The notes under the pieces were generated by a model. The model was not told the DNA's origin, did no database searches, and worked only from the letters and a program-made list of their open reading frames with translations. Positions 43,140 through 51,035 of a stretch of DNA of 64,000 nt are shown here, piece by piece. The stretch's first letter is position 1, and every line of letters starts with the position of its first letter. This DNA is from Bacteroides fragilis (GTDB taxonomy: Bacteria > Bacteroidota > Bacteroidia > Bacteroidales > Bacteroidaceae), in assembly GCF_002849695.1 (NCBI RefSeq), contig NZ_CP018937.1:4030001-4094000 (forward strand), in the 5' to 3' direction. The translations under genes and the position numbers were made by a program.

Positions 43140-43652
43140 ATGGCTTTAATAAAATCAGTAAGAGGTTTTACTCCTGAATTCGGAGAAAACTGTTTTCTGG
43201 CCGACAATGCCACCATCATCGGCGATGTAAAGATGGGGCGCGATTGTAGCATTTGGTTCAGCACCGTGCTGAGAGGGGATGTAAACTCCATCCGCATTGG
43301 CGACGGAGTGAATATACAAGACGGGAGTGTATTACACACTCTCTATCAAAAATCGACGATTGAAATAGGTAATCATGTATCGGTAGGACATAATGTAACC
43401 ATTCATGGTGCGACAATTAAAGATTACGCATTGATCGGTATGGGATCGACCCTACTCGATCATGCTGTTATCGGTGAGGGAGCGATTGTAGCAGCAGGCT
43501 CACTTGTACTCAGCAACACCATCATCGAACCGGGAAGTATTTGGGGAGGAGTACCGGCAAAATTTATAAAAAAGGTTGATCCGGAACAAGCCAAAGAGTT
43601 AAACCAAAAAATAGCTCATAATTACCTGATGTACTCTGATTGGTATAAATAA
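43140..43652 (+). CDS. gamma carbonic anhydrase-like hexapeptide-repeat protein
   Basis: 170 residues, left-handed beta helix of hexapeptide repeats (IIGDVKMGRDCSIWFSTVLR, IRIGDGVNIQDGSVLHT). The three zinc-type histidines appear to be present: HT in SVLHTLY, and both in SVGHNVTIHG. This is the YrdA/CaiE/PaaY group; some members are carbonic anhydrases, others have no known activity. Ends with a C-terminal helix (EQAKELNQKIAHNYLMY). Cytoplasmic, probably trimeric. Confidence 0.9.
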   Translation: MALIKSVRGFTPEFGENCFLADNATIIGDVKMGRDCSIWFSTVLRGDVNSIRIGDGVNIQDGSVLHTLYQKSTIEIGNHVSVGHNVTIHGATIKDYALIGMGSTLLDHAVIGEGAIVAAGSLVLSNTIIEPGSIWGGVPAKFIKKVDPEQAKELNQKIAHNYLMYSDWYK

Positions 43653-43658
43653 GACCTG

Positions 43659-43724
43659 ACCTGATAAACAAAAATATCCTCCGGGGAACCCAGTCCCTCC
43701 GGAGGATATTTTTGTTTATCAGGT
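43659..43724. terminator. very long perfect hairpin, bidirectional terminator
   Basis: 26-bp perfect arms (43659-43684 and 43699-43724) with a 14-nt loop; the stem carries an A5/T5 block so either strand gives stem plus T run. It lies between the convergent gamma-CA and Kdo transferase genes, 6 nt after the former's stop and 8 nt from the latter's. Confidence 0.85.
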
Positions 43725-43732
43725 TCAAAGCC

Positions 43733-44953
43733 TTAAAAATTTATCATGTGTAGTACCTTGTCCGTCGCTCCGGAGTTGCCAATCACATAATTACCAGCGT
43801 TAGTTCCCGTTTCTTTCAGGAACTTTTCATCGGACAGAAGCCTGTCGAGCAACGTCTTCAGCTCCTCGTAATCCTTAATCGAATAAGCCCCTTTGGCTTC
43901 AATCAATTGTACCGCCTCCATAAACTTCTGATATTTGGGTCCGAAAATTACCGGAATACCATAAACTGCCGCTTCAAGAGTATTATGAATTCCTACTCCG
44001 AAACCACCTCCGATATAAGCAATCTCTCCGTAACGATAAATAGAAGACAGTAAACCGAAACAATCGATTATCAGGCAGTCCGCCTTCCGGACATTCTTTT
44101 CATCGGCACGGGTATAACGCACAGAAGGACGTTTCAACTTACCAATAATCTCTACCAAATGATTCTCATCGATTACATGTGGTGCTATAATCAACTTCAT
44201 CTCAGGATGATGATTAAAATACTCAATGAAAAGATCCTCATCTGGTCCCCAGGAACTTCCGGCCACAAAAGTAAATGCGCCATCCTTGAACTGTTCCACC
44301 AGCGGCAACTCCTTGGCCTGCTCACGAATCTGCAAAACACGGTCAAAACGCGTATCTCCCACTACCGTAACCCTTGTAATTCCAATCTTGGCAAGGAAAC
44401 GCTTCGATGCTTCGTTCTGCACAAACAAGTGATCAAAATCCTTCAGCACATTTCTGTAAGTACCTCCATACCACTTAAAGAATATCTGATCTTTACGGAA
44501 AATGGACGAAACACTATACACAGGGATACGACGCTTGTGTAATTCATCCAGATAGTTCTTCCAAAATTCGTATTTGATGAAGAAAGCCATACAAGGATTC
44601 ACAATATCCAGAAACTTCTTCACATTACGAGGTTTATCAAACGGCAAATAGCAGACAATGTCGGCTCCACGGTAGTTCTTCCGGACCTCATATCCCGAAG
44701 GAGAAAAAAACGTTTGCAGTATTTTATAATCCGGATACCTCTCCCGTATTTTCTCAATCAAGGGACGCCCCTGCTCAAACTCTCCCAAAGAAGCAGCATG
44801 AAACCAGATATAGCGCGCGTCCTTCTCTACCTGTTGACGAAGAAGGTCGTACACTACCCAATGCCCCTTCATCATCTTTCGGGGCTTACGGCTGAATGGT
44901 GCAGCCAGATGCACCAGAAGGTCGTAAATTCCTATTGCCAGATCGTAAAACAT
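43733..44953 (-). CDS. waaA: 3-deoxy-D-manno-octulosonic acid (Kdo) transferase
   Basis: 406 residues, glycosyltransferase family 30. It adds Kdo from CMP-Kdo to lipid A precursor at the inner membrane. N-terminal hydrophobic anchor (MFYDLAIGIYDLLVHLAAPF), then VVYDLLRQ, WFHAASLGEFEQGRPLIEKI (the HAxSxGE motif), and the nucleotide-binding AYIGGGFGVGIHNTLEAAVYG with GPKYQKF. Length is normal. 12 nt after gltX, likely the same transcript. Confidence 0.93.
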   Translation of the reverse strand: MFYDLAIGIYDLLVHLAAPFSRKPRKMMKGHWVVYDLLRQQVEKDARYIWFHAASLGEFEQGRPLIEKIRERYPDYKILQTFFSPSGYEVRKNYRGADIVCYLPFDKPRNVKKFLDIVNPCMAFFIKYEFWKNYLDELHKRRIPVYSVSSIFRKDQIFFKWYGGTYRNVLKDFDHLFVQNEASKRFLAKIGITRVTVVGDTRFDRVLQIREQAKELPLVEQFKDGAFTFVAGSSWGPDEDLFIEYFNHHPEMKLIIAPHVIDENHLVEIIGKLKRPSVRYTRADEKNVRKADCLIIDCFGLLSSIYRYGEIAYIGGGFGVGIHNTLEAAVYGIPVIFGPKYQKFMEAVQLIEAKGAYSIKDYEELKTLLDRLLSDEKFLKETGTNAGNYVIGNSGATDKVLHMINF

Positions 44954-44965
44954 ACCTCCGGATTC

Positions 44966-46483
44966 TTATTTCAAAACCTCTACGGCACGTTTCATACGAG
45001 CCAGTGTTTCTTCTTTTCCCAATACCCAGGAAATGTCAAACATATGGGGACCTTTGCCCTCGCCTACCAGCGTCAAGCGGAAAGCATTCATAATATTACC
45101 TGTATGATAACCTTTCTCAGCAATCCAATCCATTACAATTTTCTCTTGACCTTCAATACTGAAATCTTCTATTCCGGCCAATACTTCAGCCAGTTCGGCC
45201 ATACATTTAGCCGAATCTTCTTTCCAGCGTTTTTTTACCGTCTTTTCATCATATTCTGTCGGGGCTACAAAGAAGAAACTGCATACATCCCACAGTTCTT
45301 TGACAAAGCTGACACGGTCCTTCATCATCCCAACCACTGTTACTACTTTTTCGAAAGGAGCTTCCACACCATGTTCTTTCAGAACAGGCACAAACAGTTC
45401 GGCTATTTCTTCGTCAGACTTCTGTTGAATGTAAGTATGATTGAACCAAATCCCTTTCTTATAGTCAAATTTAGCACCCGATTTACTGCAACGGTGCAAG
45501 TCGAACAGACGAATCAACTCATCCATGGACATTACCTCCTGATCGTTACCCGGATTCCATCCCAACAAGGCGAGGAAGTTAATGACAGCCTCAGGCAGAT
45601 AACCCGATTCACGATAACCTGAAGAAACTTCTCCACTCTTCGGATCATGCCATTCAAGCGGAAATACAGGAAATCCCAGACGGTCACCATCACGTTTACT
45701 CAGCTTACCATTGCCCTCGGGTTTCAACAACAGAGGTAAATGAGCAAAAGCAGGCATTGTGTCTTCCCAACCAAATGCGCGATACAACAATACGTGCAAC
45801 GGAGCGGAAGGCAACCACTCCTCACCACGGATCACGTGTGATACCTCCATCAGATGGTCATCAACAATATTAGCCAAGTGGTAAGTAGGCAGTTCATCGG
45901 CCGATTTATATAGAACCTTGTCGTCAAGGATAGATGAGTTAATAATCACTTCTCCACGAATCAGGTCATTCACATGAATGTCTTCGTTCGGCTCAATTTT
46001 AAAACGTACCACATATTGCTTTCCGTCAGCAATCAACGCCTTCACCTCTTCCTGTGAAAGGGTCAGCGAATTGCGCATTCCCACACGGGTAGATGCGTCA
46101 TATTGGAAGTTGGCTATTTCAGCACGTTTGGCATCCAGCTCCTCCGGAGTATCGAAAGCAATATAGGCTTTTCCGTTGTCAAGCAACACTTGTACATACT
46201 TCTTGTATATTTCGCGACGTTCTGACTGGCGGTACGGTCCATATTCACCTCCAAAGCTGACACCCTCGTCAAACTGAATCCCTAACCACTTAAATGATTC
46301 CAGGATATATTCTTCCGCACCCGGGACAAAACGGTTTGAGTCAGTATCCTCGATACGGAAAATCAAATCTCCCCCATGCTGGCGGGCAAACAGATAATTA
46401 TACAAAGCGGTACGCACACCACCTATATGCAATGCTCCTGTTGGGCTCGGAGCAAAACGAACTCTTACTTTTCTTTCTGCCAT
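44966..46483 (-). CDS. gltX: glutamate--tRNA ligase
   Basis: 505 residues. Class I synthetase with the HIGH motif (PSPTGALHIGGVRTALYNYL, residues about 11-30) and KMSKS variant (KLSKRDGDRL). C-terminal anticodon-binding helical domain. Charges tRNA-Glu with glutamate. First gene of the gltX-waaA pair; divergent from the PgpH gene. A -7 box lies at 46512-46519. Confidence 0.97.
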   Translation of the reverse strand: MAERKVRVRFAPSPTGALHIGGVRTALYNYLFARQHGGDLIFRIEDTDSNRFVPGAEEYILESFKWLGIQFDEGVSFGGEYGPYRQSERREIYKKYVQVLLDNGKAYIAFDTPEELDAKRAEIANFQYDASTRVGMRNSLTLSQEEVKALIADGKQYVVRFKIEPNEDIHVNDLIRGEVIINSSILDDKVLYKSADELPTYHLANIVDDHLMEVSHVIRGEEWLPSAPLHVLLYRAFGWEDTMPAFAHLPLLLKPEGNGKLSKRDGDRLGFPVFPLEWHDPKSGEVSSGYRESGYLPEAVINFLALLGWNPGNDQEVMSMDELIRLFDLHRCSKSGAKFDYKKGIWFNHTYIQQKSDEEIAELFVPVLKEHGVEAPFEKVVTVVGMMKDRVSFVKELWDVCSFFFVAPTEYDEKTVKKRWKEDSAKCMAELAEVLAGIEDFSIEGQEKIVMDWIAEKGYHTGNIMNAFRLTLVGEGKGPHMFDISWVLGKEETLARMKRAVEVLK

Positions 46484-46511
46484 AATTTGCGTTAGTATAG
46501 GTAAATCGTGG

Positions 46512-46519
46512 CAAAATTA
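46512..46519 (-). promoter_or_regulatory. -7 box of gltX
   Basis: Minus strand TAATTTTG, a perfect TAnnTTTG 28 nt before the ATG at 46483. No TTTG found at 19-21 nt. Confidence 0.35.
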
Positions 46520-46577
46520 AACCTTTTTTTCCACACTATTGTTTTTTTTTGTACTTTTCGCAAAAAATTCAAGGGTT

Positions 46578-48635
46578 ATGGAACACTGGAAGAAGAAAAA
46601 TAGTTTCTCATACAAAGATTTGTTATATAAAGCACTGATTTTCGTCGGTACTGTGGCCTTCATTGTTTATTTCCTACCACGGGATGGGAAGTTTAACTAT
46701 CAGTTTGACATAAACAAGCCGTGGAAGTACGGTCAGTTAATGGCTACTTTCGACTTCCCGATTTACAAAGACGAGGCAGTGGTAAAAAGGGAGCAAGACA
46801 GTCTTCTGGCCTCTTTTCAACCCTACTTTGAATTGAATAAAGAGGTGGAAAAGAACGCGCTCGCCAAGCTTAAGGAGAACTACCATACACATCTGAAAGG
46901 GATACTCCCCTCAACAGATTACATCCGTTATATTGAGAAAGGGCTGAAGACCATTTATCAATCGGGAGTCGTATCGACAGAGGAGATGCGAACCCTCCTC
47001 CATGACAGTCTCTCTTCTATCATGGTGATTGACGACAAATTAGCCAACCAGCGAATGACTGACGGAATATATACCGTAAAGAGAGCCTACGAGTATCTTA
47101 TATCGAGTGACACCGCCCATTATAACAAAGACATCCTGCGTCAATGCGCACTCAACGAGTATATAACTCCCAATCTGATTTATGACTCCGTACGTACAGA
47201 GACTGCCCGGAAAGAGCTGCTCGACAACTATTCCTGGGCAAATGGAGTCGTACAAAGCGGACAAAAGATCATCGACCGTGGAGAGATTGTCAGCAAACAG
47301 ACATACAACATTCTGGAATCTTTACGTAAAGAGTCTATTAAACGGAGTGAATCTCTTGGACAAAAGCGGCTGATACTCGCCGGACAAATCTTATTTGTCG
47401 GTATCCTGGTACTTTGCTTTATGCTATATCTGGAACTCTTCCGCAAAGACTATTATGAGCGTAAAGGCAGTCTGTCGCTACTTTTCGCCTTAATCGTATT
47501 CTATTGCGTCATCACGGCATTGATGGTGACAAACAATATATTTAATGTGTACATCCTGCCTTATGCCATGCTTCCGATTATCATCCGGGTTTTTCTCGAT
47601 TCACGCACGGCATTCCTGACACATGTCATCACCATACTGATCTGTTCCATCACCCTGCGATACCCCCACGAGTTCATCCTGACACAATTAGCAGCCGGAC
47701 TCGTGGCTATCTTCAGCCTGAGAGAATTGTCGCAACGCTCACAACTGTTTCGCACCGCCCTCCTGGTGATACTGACGTATGCAGCCATATATTTCGCTTT
47801 TGAACTGATCAGCGAAAACGATCTTTCAAAGCTGAATGTCAGTATGTACATATACTTCATCATCAATGGAGTGCTATTACTGTTTGCTTATCCTTTATTA
47901 TTCCTGCTCGAAAAGACTTTTGGTTTTACATCGAACGTAACGCTTGTAGAGTTGTCGAACATCAACAACGATCTGTTGCGAAGAATGTCCGAAACCGTTC
48001 CTGGTACTTTCCAGCACTCGATGCAGGTGGCTAATCTGGCCGCCGAAGCTGCAATACGTATCGGTGCCAAAAGCCAGTTGGTACGTACCGGAGCACTGTA
48101 TCATGATATCGGAAAAATGGAGAATCCGGCTTTCTTTACCGAAAACCAGTCGGGGGTGAACCCCCATAAGAACCTGAGTTATGAACAGAGTGCCCAGGTA
48201 GTTATCAGTCACGTAACAGACGGATTAAAACTGGCCGACAAGCATAACTTACCCAAAGTGATCAAGGATTTCATCAGCACCCACCACGGGCGCGGAAAGA
48301 CCAAATTCTTCTACATATCCTGGAAGAACGAACATCCGGGTGAGGAACCGGATGAAGAAGTATTCACATATCCGGGACCTAACCCGTTCTCAAAAGAAAC
48401 AGCCATACTGATGATGGCAGACTCCGTAGAAGCCGCTTCACGCAGTTTACCTGAGTATACCGAAGAGAGCATCAGCAACCTGGTAGATAAAATTATCGAC
48501 TCACAAGTGCAGGAAGGATATTTCAAAGAATGTCCGATTACCTTCAAAGACATTGCGACGATCAAAGCGGTATTTAAAGAAAAGCTGAAAACGATTTACC
48601 ACACGCGTATCAGCTATCCTGAGTTAAAGAAGTAA
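46578..48635 (+). CDS. 7TMR-HD (PgpH-type) membrane phosphodiesterase
   Basis: 685 residues from MEHWKKKNSFSYKDLLY; an upstream in-frame Met (46539) lies in the promoter region and is rejected. Order: one N-terminal helix, a periplasmic 7TMR-HDED domain (about 45-265), seven transmembrane helices (about 275-465), then a cytosolic HD domain (about 480-685). HD residues visible: FQHSMQVANLA, LYHDIGKMENP, HVTDGLKLADKH, ISTHHGRGK, MADSVEAASR. PgpH enzymes degrade cyclic di-AMP in Firmicutes; the same activity here is inferred. Its 3' end overlaps the next gene by 26 bp tail to tail. Confidence 0.9.
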   Translation: MEHWKKKNSFSYKDLLYKALIFVGTVAFIVYFLPRDGKFNYQFDINKPWKYGQLMATFDFPIYKDEAVVKREQDSLLASFQPYFELNKEVEKNALAKLKENYHTHLKGILPSTDYIRYIEKGLKTIYQSGVVSTEEMRTLLHDSLSSIMVIDDKLANQRMTDGIYTVKRAYEYLISSDTAHYNKDILRQCALNEYITPNLIYDSVRTETARKELLDNYSWANGVVQSGQKIIDRGEIVSKQTYNILESLRKESIKRSESLGQKRLILAGQILFVGILVLCFMLYLELFRKDYYERKGSLSLLFALIVFYCVITALMVTNNIFNVYILPYAMLPIIIRVFLDSRTAFLTHVITILICSITLRYPHEFILTQLAAGLVAIFSLRELSQRSQLFRTALLVILTYAAIYFAFELISENDLSKLNVSMYIYFIINGVLLLFAYPLLFLLEKTFGFTSNVTLVELSNINNDLLRRMSETVPGTFQHSMQVANLAAEAAIRIGAKSQLVRTGALYHDIGKMENPAFFTENQSGVNPHKNLSYEQSAQVVISHVTDGLKLADKHNLPKVIKDFISTHHGRGKTKFFYISWKNEHPGEEPDEEVFTYPGPNPFSKETAILMMADSVEAASRSLPEYTEESISNLVDKIIDSQVQEGYFKECPITFKDIATIKAVFKEKLKTIYHTRISYPELKK

Positions 48636-49083
48636 GGAGTCCGGCACAAGCATCCTCGAGTATATCGAGCACGTATTCAAAGCCTTCCGCACCTCCATAA
48701 TAGGGGTCGGGCACGTGATCGGCGGGGATGCGGGTGCAGTATTCCGTCATCCGGTGAATCTTTTCCCATTCTGCCGGAGAGGGAGCTTTCTCCCTCAGGT
48801 CATCGATATTCCGATCGTCCATGCCGATTATAAGGTCAAAGTCATAAAAGTCCTCTGTACGGACCGGACGCGAACGATGAACCAGTTCATATCCTCTGCG
48901 AGCTGCATGAGCACGCATGCGGCTGTCGGGCAGCTCTCCCTGATGATAGGCCAAGATACCGGCCGAATCAATCATGAACTGATCTTCCAATCCGGCCTCT
49001 CTGATCAGATGAAGCATCACGCCTTCTGCCGTAGAAGAGCGGCAAATGTTGCCCAAACAAACAAAAAGTATTTTCTTTTTCAT
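48610..49083 (-). CDS. low molecular weight protein tyrosine phosphatase
   Basis: 157 residues. The P-loop CLGNICRS is at residues 9-16 (nucleophile Cys9, Arg15), and the general-acid loop PDPYYGG near 128. Cytosolic phosphatase that removes phosphate from tyrosine, often on capsule-related kinases. No kinase gene is nearby, so it seems to be a stand-alone member. It overlaps the end of the PgpH gene by 26 bp in opposite orientation, so the two mRNAs have complementary 3' ends. Confidence 0.92.
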   Translation of the reverse strand: MKKKILFVCLGNICRSSTAEGVMLHLIREAGLEDQFMIDSAGILAYHQGELPDSRMRAHAARRGYELVHRSRPVRTEDFYDFDLIIGMDDRNIDDLREKAPSPAEWEKIHRMTEYCTRIPADHVPDPYYGGAEGFEYVLDILEDACAGLLTSLTQDS

Positions 49084-49111
49084 TCTTTCTTATTTTAATT
49101 AATAAGGTATA

Positions 49112-49171
49112 AAAATCCGCATGCAGGAACACGCTACATGGATCTCCCCTGCTACACGTTTCTGCATGCGG
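49112..49171 (-). terminator. terminator of the GH123 gene, with repeat-like loop
   Basis: Minus strand CCGCATGCAGAAAC ... GTTCCTGCATGCGG then ATTTTTAT: 14-bp arms with one mismatch. The 27-nt loop holds two TGTAGC words 18 nt apart, recalling the TGTAGC repeat at 23120-23196. Confidence 0.65.
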
Positions 49172-49195
49172 TATAAAAAGGTATTGTCGATAACT

Positions 49196-50995
49196 CTACA
49201 ACGAATTCAATATTTTGTTCGCCTTATTCACCGTTTCAGCAGCTGGCACTTCCGGGAAGTCCTTCAGTTTAAAGGTGGATAGCATTTTTTCCAGCTTCTT
49301 AAATCCGTTCTTGTTTTTCTTATCCGTAAACTCTTTACGTAAGATTGTTATCTTCTCATGAGCCTGAACGCCCTCGATAAGTTTCTCGAAACGGATGGAA
49401 GAACGTGCTCCCGGATAAACCAGATAAGTATCACCACCGGCCCAAGCCTCAAAACGTGAGTCGAGCAACGGCTCTTTTGGCCAACTGTTATATGCCCAAC
49501 GCAGGTAACCGTCGAGGTGGTCTTTAGCAGAATAATAGCTCATCCAGGCAGCCTCGGCAGGATCGGAGAAAGTAAAGGTATTCGGGAAAGCTTCTGTACA
49601 ACAGGTGTAATAAGTTGTAGGCAACTGCTTTTGTGCACGGCGTGCCAATACCTCTTTCGGATAAGAAGCGCCGATAGGAATACAGTAATCGTAAATATCA
49701 GCCTCCAATTCTTTATGGAAATTTCCGGCCAGCGAAACTTTAAATTCCGGATCAGCTTTACGGATCACCTGCAATGTTTTCTGCATTACCTCCATCGGGC
49801 GTTCGTCCATGGCGATGGCACAAATGTCGAACCAGCCTTTTTCACGCAAATGTTTAGAGAATGACTTCAGCATAGCCACCCACATCTCTTCGTAAGCTTT
49901 CTCGCCCGGAGCAGTCTTGGCGTATTGCATACTGTTTGTAGCCTGATCGAAGTACTGGAATGACAATTTCCACGGAACCATTGAATAGCAGTTGATTTGC
50001 TTGTCAATGCCTACGCTCATCATCATCTCCACCCACTTGTCGAACACACCATAGTCGAAAGCCCATGTGCCATCAACCTTTTTCGTCCAGGTAACCATCG
50101 ATTCAAAATAGTCATAAGTCTGTCCGTTCCAAGGTTTGTGCATGATGGTAGCCGTAATAATCTTCTGTCCGGCATCCGCCAGCATCTTCATCAACGGACG
50201 CATGGCATCCATATGTTCCTGACTCCAAAGCGGAACCTGATAATAGCGTGCCACGGCAAACGGACTCTGCCACAAATCCAGATGATAAGCCCATTCGGAC
50301 GGAGCGGGCAATACGCGGGAAGAGACTTTTATGTCCATCTTGAGGGTAGACAGCCTCTGGTCTCCGTCTTTCACCTCAACGGTGCCGCGATAAACTCCCG
50401 GAGACACGTTCTGGGGTATCTGGCAATTGATCCAGATAGCTTGGGTACTCTTAGCTTCCATAGGCATGGAAGTCAGCAAGTGGTCAATCGGATCGGCCAC
50501 CAACAGAGAGTCATAAATAGAATGATCCGGACGATAGCCACAGGCACCGCGTCCATCCTTATTCAGTTCATCCGTCATCACATAGCGGACAAAACCTCCG
50601 CTGAAGGCACTTGCCGGAAGCACGTCGCCCTTGGAGTTTTTAAATTCGGAAAGAGAATAATTCAACCCTTCCAGATCGGTACCTGTCCAGACAACAGCCT
50701 GAGCATGGAGTTTCTCGCCACGCCAGCCTTCCAGTGTGACGCTTTTCTGTGATTGAATCATGGGGACAACATGTTTTGCATACCGGGTATCGGTATTTCC
50801 CCATTGCACCTGAGGAGTTTTGACTGCCGCCCACTCCTTCTCGGAAGGAGTAACCGGATCGGGCAACTCTTTGTAAGATTGAAGTGGGAACGGAGCCTGT
50901 CCGGTCGATGTTCCACATTGTGTCACTCCTTGCTGTGCAAGAAGCGGGCCTGTACTAACCAGGCAAGAAAGCAAAAGTGTCGTGATTCGCTTCAT
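49196..50995 (-). CDS. GH123-like exported glycoside hydrolase
   Basis: 599 residues. Signal peptide (MKRITTLLLSCLVSTGPLLA, cleavage before QQ). An N-terminal beta-sandwich region (about 60-225) and a catalytic TIM-barrel (DUF4091) with the adjacent acid pair Asp397-Glu398 in AIAMDERPM. In GH123 N-acetyl-beta-galactosaminidases a neighbouring Asp-Glu pair does substrate-assisted catalysis, so action on GalNAc-containing glycans such as glycosphingolipids is likely (inference). No SusC/SusD or other glycan-utilisation genes are adjacent, so this is an orphan enzyme in its locus. Confidence 0.82.
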   Translation of the reverse strand: MKRITTLLLSCLVSTGPLLAQQGVTQCGTSTGQAPFPLQSYKELPDPVTPSEKEWAAVKTPQVQWGNTDTRYAKHVVPMIQSQKSVTLEGWRGEKLHAQAVVWTGTDLEGLNYSLSEFKNSKGDVLPASAFSGGFVRYVMTDELNKDGRGACGYRPDHSIYDSLLVADPIDHLLTSMPMEAKSTQAIWINCQIPQNVSPGVYRGTVEVKDGDQRLSTLKMDIKVSSRVLPAPSEWAYHLDLWQSPFAVARYYQVPLWSQEHMDAMRPLMKMLADAGQKIITATIMHKPWNGQTYDYFESMVTWTKKVDGTWAFDYGVFDKWVEMMMSVGIDKQINCYSMVPWKLSFQYFDQATNSMQYAKTAPGEKAYEEMWVAMLKSFSKHLREKGWFDICAIAMDERPMEVMQKTLQVIRKADPEFKVSLAGNFHKELEADIYDYCIPIGASYPKEVLARRAQKQLPTTYYTCCTEAFPNTFTFSDPAEAAWMSYYSAKDHLDGYLRWAYNSWPKEPLLDSRFEAWAGGDTYLVYPGARSSIRFEKLIEGVQAHEKITILRKEFTDKKNKNGFKKLEKMLSTFKLKDFPEVPAAETVNKANKILNSL

Positions 50996-51035
50996 GGTTT
51001 CATTTTTTAAAGGTATATATTAAGATTGGTTTTCA

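Noticed and set aside
44714..45622. 302-codon plus-strand frame opposite waaA and gltX
   Set aside because: Antisense shadow crossing the ends of two clear genes, His/Phe/Tyr-rich, no family features.
49997..50752. 251-codon plus-strand frame opposite the GH123 gene
   Set aside because: Antisense shadow; His-rich, no signal or motif.
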